Virus record (IMG/VR): IMGVR_UViG_3300030419_001047
Span: 1-29,522 of that record
DNA length: 29,522 nt
Source of the DNA: a virus
Strand: one strand, 5' to 3'
Both the position numbers and the translations under genes were made by a program. Shown in pieces: positions 9,442-15,557 of the stretch (position 1 is its first letter; every line of letters begins with the position of its first letter). The notes under the pieces were generated by a model. The model did no database searches and was not told the DNA's origin. It saw nothing but the letters and a program-made list of their open reading frames with translations.

Positions 9442-10854
9442 CTAAGCTCCTAAAAATGTAAACACACCGTTAATAACTGCAGACCCAAGACTGTTAAAAA
9501 AAGCATTTCTTGTATCGGTTTCAAATTGTTCTGCATTAAAACTTTGCTGTTGAGAAAGAATAGCTACATTGTGTGCTCTTTGGTTTGCATTCTCAGATAT
9601 CTGTATCATCCAGCTTGCTTCATCTCGATACCGTTGCCAAAGCTTATCAAGCTGTGCTTGATTTATACCAAGTAAATTTAAGGCATTTTGCCTATTGTTT
9701 TCGTTGTCTCTGGTGTTATTAGCAGTGTTTATATTTCTTCTCCACACAGCATTTGATTGTTGTATATGAGCATCGTTTTGTATATTAAACTTATCTCTTG
9801 CATCGTTTATTTTTGCAAAGTATCTTTCTGCAGCATTTTCTTGGTCTGCATTAAACTGTTCCATCGCTGCAATTCTACTGGTATTAGCGTTATCTACCTG
9901 TGTTTCTAACTCTAAAAAGAATTGATCTGTTTGCAGTTGAGACTTTGCATTAAACTGTCTGGCTGCGTTTTCTTGAGCTTGATCTGTAAATAGTTTTTGA
10001 AATCGACTCTGTAAATCTATTGTCTTTAGCTGCTGGTCATTGTTAAGATTTTGTGTATCTAACTGTAAAAAAGACTTAGCGTTGTTTACAGCAGCAGTCA
10101 TACGTGCATCAAGGTTAGCTTTATCCATAGCTGCGTATGTCATAGCATTTTGTAAAGTAGCCTGTTGTTTATTGTTTAGGTTTTGTAATTGAATAGCTGC
10201 ATGTTTATTTGCATCTTGTGCAGCAATAGGTATACCTGCTTCTAACATAGCTTGAGAAATAGCAGCAGCAGCCATGCTAGATTGACCAAGACCTCTTTGA
10301 GACATAATAGCCCCTGCCCTACGAACTGCTGGAGCAGCCCATGCAGGTGGTGGCTTACCTTCTTCAAAAGAAGAGAACAACTGTTCTAGTTGAAAAGTAA
10401 GAGTAGCCTTTTGGTCTAACTCTTCTGTTTGTGGAGTAGCCTTTGCTTCTGCAGATACAGCACCTTGAATGTCACCTACAAGACTTTCTGCAGATACCTG
10501 TCCCTGCGCTGCTACAAACTCTGGTGTTCCTTCTTCTACAAAGGATGTGTATGTAGCTGCAGCTTCTCTAGGAGGTTTAGCTATTTCTAGCCCTGTTAAA
10601 GAAGCCTTAGATATTTTAGTTTCTAGTGTAGGAGCTTCGGCTATGTCCTCAAATAACTCGTCTTGCTGTACTGTTTGAGGGATAGTAGATACCTGCGTTC
10701 CTGTAGGAAGCGTAGGAGGCTGCCCTGTGATAAGGTCTGCTTGTTGAGCCAATTCTCCAGTGAGTTTTTGACTTAGGGCTGCTGGCGTATCTATTCCTGT
10801 ACCTGTTTGTTGAGGAAGAATTTCTTCTACGGTTGTAGGTGTTTCATCTGCCAT
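9442..10854 (-). CDS. Gln/Asn-rich coiled-coil internal virion-type protein
   Basis: This 470-residue protein has a Thr/Pro/Glu-rich disordered N-terminus (1-150), a conserved-looking block PPPAWAAPAVRRAGAIMSQRG (about 168-188) ending in GLGQSSMAAAAISQAM (188-203), then about 220 residues of Gln/Asn/Ala-rich helix (210-430). The C-terminus is short and hydrophobic (NSLGSAVINGVFTFLGA). The arrangement resembles internal virion proteins of podoviruses, and the GLGxSS block recurs in marine phage structural proteins as I recall. It would be packed in the capsid or tail and may cross a membrane at ejection through its Gly/hydrophobic end. It starts two bases beyond the stop of the 55-residue gene, with AAGGA 8 bases before the ATG. 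An alternative is a tail-tape-measure-like or core protein. Confidence 0.55.
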   Translation of the reverse strand: MADETPTTVEEILPQQTGTGIDTPAALSQKLTGELAQQADLITGQPPTLPTGTQVSTIPQTVQQDELFEDIAEAPTLETKISKASLTGLEIAKPPREAAATYTSFVEEGTPEFVAAQGQVSAESLVGDIQGAVSAEAKATPQTEELDQKATLTFQLEQLFSSFEEGKPPPAWAAPAVRRAGAIMSQRGLGQSSMAAAAISQAMLEAGIPIAAQDANKHAAIQLQNLNNKQQATLQNAMTYAAMDKANLDARMTAAVNNAKSFLQLDTQNLNNDQQLKTIDLQSRFQKLFTDQAQENAARQFNAKSQLQTDQFFLELETQVDNANTSRIAAMEQFNADQENAAERYFAKINDARDKFNIQNDAHIQQSNAVWRRNINTANNTRDNENNRQNALNLLGINQAQLDKLWQRYRDEASWMIQISENANQRAHNVAILSQQQSFNAEQFETDTRNAFFNSLGSAVINGVFTFLGA

Positions 10855-10857
10855 AGT

Positions 10858-11025
10858 TTATTCCTTGTCTTCAAAAAGTTCCTCTGCTTTTTCTTTATTT
10901 TTAAACTCTTCAAGCTCTTCTATAGCAATAGCTAGCTTAGCTTCGAGTTCAGCACAACGATTAAGGTATGTGTTTCGTTGTCTAGTCAGAGTGTTAATTA
11001 GTGATTGTCCATAACTTTCAGCCAT
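10858..11025 (-). CDS. Small coiled-coil protein, 55 residues
   Basis: The ATG at 11025 is preceded by GAGGA at about 8 bases and opens a 55-residue frame ending 3 bases before the next gene. The product is MAESYGQSLINTLTRQRN, a leucine-spaced helix, and a Glu/Lys-rich tail (ELEEFKNKEKAEEL). The heptad-like leucines (residues 21-40) predict a coiled coil. The frame fills an otherwise empty 186-base gap between two good genes, carries its own ribosome binding site, and its last codons (AAG GAA TAA) supply the Shine-Dalgarno of the next gene. All three points favour a real gene. The function is unknown; a small structural or chaperone peptide is possible. Confidence 0.6.
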   Translation of the reverse strand: MAESYGQSLINTLTRQRNTYLNRCAELEAKLAIAIEELEEFKNKEKAEELFEDKE

Positions 11026-11040
11026 AAAAATATCCTCATA

Positions 11041-11487
11041 TTAGGCTGCTACCTCTTTTTTTGATTTTTCTTTTGGTGGTTTTTTACGAATGGCAGTCCA
11101 GAAATATGTTACTTCTTCTCCTTCTTTGCCCTCGTCAAATATAACTTTCCATATTTCTATATAATCGTTGTCATAGAAAGGTCCTGAAAACTCTAGTTTA
11201 ATTAGCTTAGCCAGTACAGGTTGTGGAAAAGTAATGCACTTTTCTTCAAATATCTTTCTGATATAAGCTTTTTGTCCCTCTTCTAGACTTTTTAGATAAG
11301 TTTTGTATAGATCTAGCTGTGTATCCAGCTTATCGCAGACTTCATATATTGCTACTACTTCTGCATCTTTTTTGTCGTATACTACTGCATCGGATACTGT
11401 ACAGCAAACTAATCCCAAAGTCAAGAGAAAAGTGCATGTAAACTTAAAAAATCTATTCTTTACTTTCTGTAGGAGGGTGTGATCCAT
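11041..11487 (-). CDS. Exported protein or lipoprotein, possible outer spanin
   Basis: This is a 148-residue protein. A basic n-region (KVKNRFFK, 8-15) and hydrophobic core (16-29) form a signal peptide. It ends in LVCC (26-29), which is close to a lipobox with Cys29 as the modified residue, although Cys at -1 is unusual. The mature part is mixed helix and strand, with a Lys-rich end. The start lies 35 bases inside the preceding gene in another frame, with AGGA 7 bases before the ATG. An overlapping pair made of a membrane-anchored coiled coil followed by a lipoprotein is the arrangement of inner/outer spanins, which fuse the two membranes at lysis. Against this, classical outer spanins are shorter and Pro-rich. 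I am confident of export, not of the role. Confidence 0.5.
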   Translation of the reverse strand: MDHTLLQKVKNRFFKFTCTFLLTLGLVCCTVSDAVVYDKKDAEVVAIYEVCDKLDTQLDLYKTYLKSLEEGQKAYIRKIFEEKCITFPQPVLAKLIKLEFSGPFYDNDYIEIWKVIFDEGKEGEEVTYFWTAIRKKPPKEKSKKEVAA

Positions 11488-11803
11488 TGTGCATCCTATG
11501 TATGTTGTCTAGCTCCCTTTCTATTGAATCTAATCTCTGAGCTACTTTGCCATCTCGTTCTGATTGTTGCTTTAGTATCTGTGGAGATAAGATATCTTTA
11601 CTCATTGTGTCGATTGCTGCTATTGCTACAGCTTGTTTAGCTTCTACTTTATCTAGCCTTTGATTGAGGCTGGCTAGATCTTCGCTAACTGCGTCTAGTG
11701 TTGCAGTGATAGATTTTATCGTAGCCTTTAGTACTCCCCATGTAGTAGCTATACCTGTTAACACTATTCCAAATGTTACTATTTCCCTTGGCCCAAGTTC
11801 CAT
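11453..11803 (-). CDS. N-terminal membrane-anchored coiled coil, possible inner spanin or holin-like
   Basis: This 116-residue protein has one transmembrane segment near the N-terminus (about 7-26, IVTFGIVLTGIATTWGVL), then two coiled-coil stretches (about 30-66 and 80-105) and a short hydrophilic tail. The ATG overlaps the stop of the 52-residue Cys-rich gene as TAATG, with GAGG just upstream inside that gene, so translation is probably coupled. Topology and the overlap with the downstream exported protein fit an inner spanin. XhlA-type haemolysin-like proteins (TM plus coiled coil) are an alternative. No family-specific motif decides between them. Confidence 0.5.
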   Translation of the reverse strand: MELGPREIVTFGIVLTGIATTWGVLKATIKSITATLDAVSEDLASLNQRLDKVEAKQAVAIAAIDTMSKDILSPQILKQQSERDGKVAQRLDSIERELDNIHRMHNGSHPPTESKE

Positions 11804-11961
11804 TATTCCTCACAATCAGTACAACGGCAGTCTTTACATACTTCTACCTTTTGATTACCTGTAGAATCAGCATAAGTTCTAAAAGATCTTGCTACGGATA
11901 AATCTTTATTTAGCTTATTACCACAGTGAGAGTCGTATCCACAATTATTACATTTAGCCAT
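11803..11961 (-). CDS. Small Cys-rich zinc-binding-type protein, 52 residues
   Basis: The ATG at 11961 opens a 52-residue frame with seven cysteines: C4-x2-C7, C13, then C42-x2-C45-x-C47-x2-C50 at the end. A Cys/His-poor helical segment (16-40) separates the two clusters, which look able to bind zinc together. The CxxCxCxxC end is shared with the 31-residue protein encoded about 500 bases upstream. The stop codon overlaps the ATG of the next gene (TAATG), and the last codons GAG GAA TAA provide that gene's Shine-Dalgarno. Its own ribosome binding site is weak, since AAAAGG lies about 16 bases before the ATG. The function is unknown; metal binding is inferred only from cysteine spacing. Confidence 0.62.
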   Translation of the reverse strand: MAKCNNCGYDSHCGNKLNKDLSVARSFRTYADSTGNQKVEVCKDCRCTDCEE

Positions 11962-11974
11962 TTAGTATTTTTAT

Positions 11975-12463
11975 TTACCTTTTTGCATACATTATAAAAA
12001 GCCATAGACCACCAACGATAACAACTACAGCAAGAATACTACCTAAAAATTCTAATATTTTGGCCCATCGTTTCTTTGATATTCGTCTTTTTGCTTCGAG
12101 AGCCTCTTCATATTGTTTCTTTTTTTCATCTCTGGTTATTAGTATGTACGCCCAAGTATCTTGACCAAACTTTCTATTTAACAGGTATGAAATTCTATCT
12201 ATGGCCTTTTGAGCTTCTTTTTCCTGAATTGTTTCTGTGATAGCCATCTGAAGAAAATTATCAGAGGTTACACCTTTTATTAAACCACCCCACTTACTTG
12301 CAATAGGATGAGCTTTTTTCTTTAACTGCTCTTGCCCTTTAAAGACGTTATCAATTAGTCCTGCTATCTCTGACACATCTTCAGTAGTCTTGAGAGCCAT
12401 TTTTATGGCTTTGCAACTCTGCTGAACTAGCTGTAGTCCAAAAAGTGTTTCTGCAACGACCAC
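11975..12463 (-). CDS. C-terminally membrane-anchored protein, unknown function
   Basis: This 162-residue protein has a helical, Lys-rich cytoplasmic-type body and a single strong transmembrane helix near the C-terminus (about 137-158, LGSILAVVVIVGGLWLFIM) followed by YAKR. The start is GTG at 12463, placed by GAGGA, which forms the tail of the 31-residue gene just upstream. The overlapping ATG one base away is in another frame. The stretch before the helix (KRRISKKRWAK) is very basic and would hold the body inside the cell by the positive-inside rule. It lies between two tiny Cys-rich genes and next to probable lysis genes. A tail-anchored lysis regulator or pinholin-like protein is conceivable, but I do not recognise a family. 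Confidence 0.5.
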   Translation of the reverse strand: MVVAETLFGLQLVQQSCKAIKMALKTTEDVSEIAGLIDNVFKGQEQLKKKAHPIASKWGGLIKGVTSDNFLQMAITETIQEKEAQKAIDRISYLLNRKFGQDTWAYILITRDEKKKQYEEALEAKRRISKKRWAKILEFLGSILAVVVIVGGLWLFIMYAKR

Positions 12464-12465
12464 AT

Positions 12466-12561
12466 TTATTCCTCTTCATCTCTGCAGTTACAGTCTTCGC
12501 AAACGCAGTTTTCACACTTCTTTTCACAGTGGCAGGGGTGTTCACAGTGAATACAAGTCAT
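12466..12561 (-). CDS. Metallothionein-like micro-protein, 31 residues, 9 cysteines
   Basis: The ATG at 12561 starts two bases after the TGA of the large adhesin gene, and the frame ends two bases before the GTG of the next gene, filling the gap exactly. The 31-residue product has cysteines at 3, 6, 10, 12, 16, 19, 21, 24 and 26 (29 percent Cys), histidines at 5, 8 and 11, and an acidic end (RDEEE). The CxxC/CxC pattern is that of metallothioneins and other metal-thiolate peptides. A weak AAAGG lies about 11 bases upstream. The last codons GAA GAG GAA overlap the ribosome binding site of the next gene. It is small enough for ordinary gene finders to miss. Coding status rests on the exact fit in the gap, on cysteine periodicity and on the shared motif with the 52-residue neighbour. 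Confidence 0.6.
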   Translation of the reverse strand: MTCIHCEHPCHCEKKCENCVCEDCNCRDEEE

Positions 12562-12563
12562 GG

Positions 12564-15557
12564 TCATACTGCCTTTGCAGGTGTAACACCTGACCCTGCT
12601 ACACCGCCTCTTCCTCCAAAAGGCGATTCAGCCCAAGCGCAATAAATAAAATTTGCAGATCCAGAATAGTCGGTAGTTCGACACTTAAAACCGTTGCTTA
12701 AAAAATCAATTTCTTCACTGCCTGTTGTTTCTGCTGCCGAAGAATCTATAAGCAACTGATCATCTGTTTCATTAAAAGAACTTCTGCTTCGGTCATACAC
12801 AAACCAATTTCCAGTGCTACTTATTTTTTTTATCCAAACCAGCGCAGGTCTAAAAGAAAGTTGCACCAGTGCGCCATTGTCATGGCCGTTGCCACGAAAC
12901 GTGCCGAAGTGACTGAAGCCATCCACACTTTTCCAGCAATAAAGATAGTAGACTTGACTGGAACTGTTAAACGTGGTGCTGGTTCCAAAACTTACAACGG
13001 TTGACGTGGGTGCTGTTGAGTTAAATGCAGTGCTGGATGTAGCCTCTGCTCCATTAGTATCTAAAACCAAATACCCTGTTGTCGCATTAGCCAAACTTGA
13101 ATGATACACTGGCGTGAAAGTGGATGATTTATCGGTATGCTTGAGTATGAAAAAATCAGGTGCGCCTGATAGCCCATGTCCAACCGTAGCGTTAGCTCCA
13201 GTTCCCGTCCATTTTGAGATTGAAAAACCGTTATCGCTTGAGACAATTTGGCTGGTTGTGTTTATCGAACCGTTCTCGTTGTCTTGACTTGCACCCCCAC
13301 CAGCAGACCAGCAATAAGCTACAAAGCGTTCCCCTGCATCGTTAAAGCCTCCTGCCCCACTACCTAGTGTAAAGCCGTCTGTATTAAATGCGGTCAGTGA
13401 ATTTGAGTCTGTGGCTATGTTTGCATCATCACTAGGCAACCAAAAACTTTCTGCTGTTTGCACTCTATCAAATGCCTTCCAGTGGTCAGCTTGATCTCTG
13501 TTTTTGATAAACACAAGGTCGGGTTTGAAAGTTGAAACAGCACGATCATTATCCGTGGGCTTCACTCTAAAATCAAATTCGTTCCACATGGTTGAATTAA
13601 CGCCATTGCCGTTTGTATTTCGACACCTGTAGTAAATATACGTATCGTTAGCACCAATTAAATTCATACTAAGAACGTCCATCACTGGGGCTGAGGAGAA
13701 GTCTTTTGTTCCACTGATGGCTGTCCAGGTTCCACTGGTATCATTGGTTGCTTCGAAAATCCAACTATCACCCATGTTCCCACCAGCAGATTGTCTATGA
13801 ATAATTATTTCTGTAATGTTAACAGCTTCAGGAAATTGAAAACGAATTTCCATATCCGTTGCGAAACCACTATAACCAAAGCCATCAGTACTACCATAAC
13901 TTCCATTGACCAATTCTTCGTAATCACTTTGAAAAGTAGTGCCACCTGTCACAGATACGATAATTAGTTTTGATCTATCTCCCGAACCTAACCTGTGGCC
14001 GTAAGAATTGCCTCCCATCACAATTTGGTTAGTAGCTCCAGTTCCCTCGTAGGTAATTACTTGAAACGCACTTGTGGGATCTGTAAAGGACGGTACTGGT
14101 AGATTGTCTGAGTTCAATTTTTTAAAACCACTAGGTATGTCAATTTGATCCAGCAAAGTTCCTTGACCAAAATCAACCAGCCCATTTCGTCCACTATAAG
14201 TTGCAACCCCCCAATAATATGGCGGTGTATCAAGTGTAAAACTTGGGTTTGTTCCGTTGGCAGGATCGCCATCAAAAGATGTGGAGCTACCAGCCCATTG
14301 CGTAGTGCCTGCACTATCGTCATAATATCCAAACCACAGTTTATTATTGTCAAAGTCCATTGCTACCAGATGCATATCATCAGAGCCATAGGTAATTGAA
14401 ATACTTGTAGACCCACCATTCGTAAGTTTTGCGAAGACGCTTGCGCTATCAAAGGATGCTTCAAATCCGTCTGCATCGATGTATGCGTAGTGGGTGGTTC
14501 CATCGCTTTCTTGCATATGCTTCCAACCGTCCTGATTCACAACCCAAGGGTCGCACTGTCCAGCACCGCTTGTGGAGGGCTTCGTACACCAGACCCACTT
14601 TCCAGAACTAAAGCCACCAAAAGATGCTCCAGCGTTATTAAAGACAACTAGTTCAGTACCAGCAACTTTTAGGTTGCCTTCAGATAATGTGACTGTTCCA
14701 CCGCCTTCGGACATAATCTCCGACAAAGTACACCAGTTAAGGGTAGGCGTATCCGTTGTTTGGTCGCTAGAGGTAATATTATTAACCGTAAAATCATTGC
14801 CATTTCCAGAGACATCTTTACCAAGATCGCTACTGTCAGCAAAATCAAGTTTGTAACCAGTTGTTCCATACGTTACAACAGGCGTTTTCGGAACCCATAC
14901 GCCGTTAGCATTAAATTTTCCAAATGAATCTGGGCCTAAAGTACTGCCATCAACGAAGCAGACTTCAGCCATGTAGCCATCGTAAAAAATACCAGACGAA
15001 ACATTGTAATTACCCCATTGTTGCTCAACAGTATTGGCAATGGCTAGGTCAAAGTCTTCTGCTATTGCCGTGTAAGTGCTAAACTCTTGTTCTTGCCGTC
15101 CATTCACGTACAGCTTCATTCTTTCGGTACTGGTAGCATTCTCTGTATCAAAGGCTATTACAAAATGATACCAAGCGTGGGTATCTCGAAATTTTCGGGT
15201 TGTTATGTAAGAATATGTGCCACCAGACAAATTCAATTTAAGTGTATTATTTGAACTTAGCTCAAAATAGTCAATGGCCCCTGAACCCATTGCACTAAAA
15301 AATACCATCTGTTCGGAAATATTTCCCCTCTTTAACCAGAACGAAAAAGTGCTGGAACGTCTATTACCTGCACCACTGGGTGTGCGGTCTAGAGTGGGTG
15401 AGTCATCATCATTAAAGATGACAGCGTTTCCTACTGTAAGATCAGCTTCTACACCTCCTCCTGCACCAAAACCTATATAACTACCATAGAAGTAATCACA
15501 TAGTCTGTTTTGTTCTTGAGGAACGAGTAGTGAATTTTTATTACGTTTAAGCGTCAT
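12564..15557 (-). CDS. Large tail adhesin with LamG-, SPRY- and discoidin-like domains
   Basis: In this 997-residue protein, residues about 45-205 look like a LamG/concanavalin fold (SFWLKRG, AWYHFVIAFDT, KLYVNGR, YMAEVCFVDG). YKLDFADSSDLG...SGNGNDFTVNN (235-260) is a linker familiar from marine phage tail proteins. About 290-470 resembles SPRY (GKWVWC, YYWGVATYSG). About 500-670 has discoidin-like traits (EIRFQFPEAVNITEIIIH, ATNDTSGTWTAI). From about 675 there are repeated KPDLVFIKNRD / FRPALVWIKKIS modules ending in CAWAESPFGG. These are carbohydrate- and protein-binding folds, so host receptor binding at the tail is the likely job. The gene overlaps the upstream fibre gene by 11 bases. G+C is visibly higher than around it, suggesting recent exchange. 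Confidence 0.72.
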   Translation of the reverse strand: MTLKRNKNSLLVPQEQNRLCDYFYGSYIGFGAGGGVEADLTVGNAVIFNDDDSPTLDRTPSGAGNRRSSTFSFWLKRGNISEQMVFFSAMGSGAIDYFELSSNNTLKLNLSGGTYSYITTRKFRDTHAWYHFVIAFDTENATSTERMKLYVNGRQEQEFSTYTAIAEDFDLAIANTVEQQWGNYNVSSGIFYDGYMAEVCFVDGSTLGPDSFGKFNANGVWVPKTPVVTYGTTGYKLDFADSSDLGKDVSGNGNDFTVNNITSSDQTTDTPTLNWCTLSEIMSEGGGTVTLSEGNLKVAGTELVVFNNAGASFGGFSSGKWVWCTKPSTSGAGQCDPWVVNQDGWKHMQESDGTTHYAYIDADGFEASFDSASVFAKLTNGGSTSISITYGSDDMHLVAMDFDNNKLWFGYYDDSAGTTQWAGSSTSFDGDPANGTNPSFTLDTPPYYWGVATYSGRNGLVDFGQGTLLDQIDIPSGFKKLNSDNLPVPSFTDPTSAFQVITYEGTGATNQIVMGGNSYGHRLGSGDRSKLIIVSVTGGTTFQSDYEELVNGSYGSTDGFGYSGFATDMEIRFQFPEAVNITEIIIHRQSAGGNMGDSWIFEATNDTSGTWTAISGTKDFSSAPVMDVLSMNLIGANDTYIYYRCRNTNGNGVNSTMWNEFDFRVKPTDNDRAVSTFKPDLVFIKNRDQADHWKAFDRVQTAESFWLPSDDANIATDSNSLTAFNTDGFTLGSGAGGFNDAGERFVAYCWSAGGGASQDNENGSINTTSQIVSSDNGFSISKWTGTGANATVGHGLSGAPDFFILKHTDKSSTFTPVYHSSLANATTGYLVLDTNGAEATSSTAFNSTAPTSTVVSFGTSTTFNSSSQVYYLYCWKSVDGFSHFGTFRGNGHDNGALVQLSFRPALVWIKKISSTGNWFVYDRSRSSFNETDDQLLIDSSAAETTGSEEIDFLSNGFKCRTTDYSGSANFIYCAWAESPFGGRGGVAGSGVTPAKAV

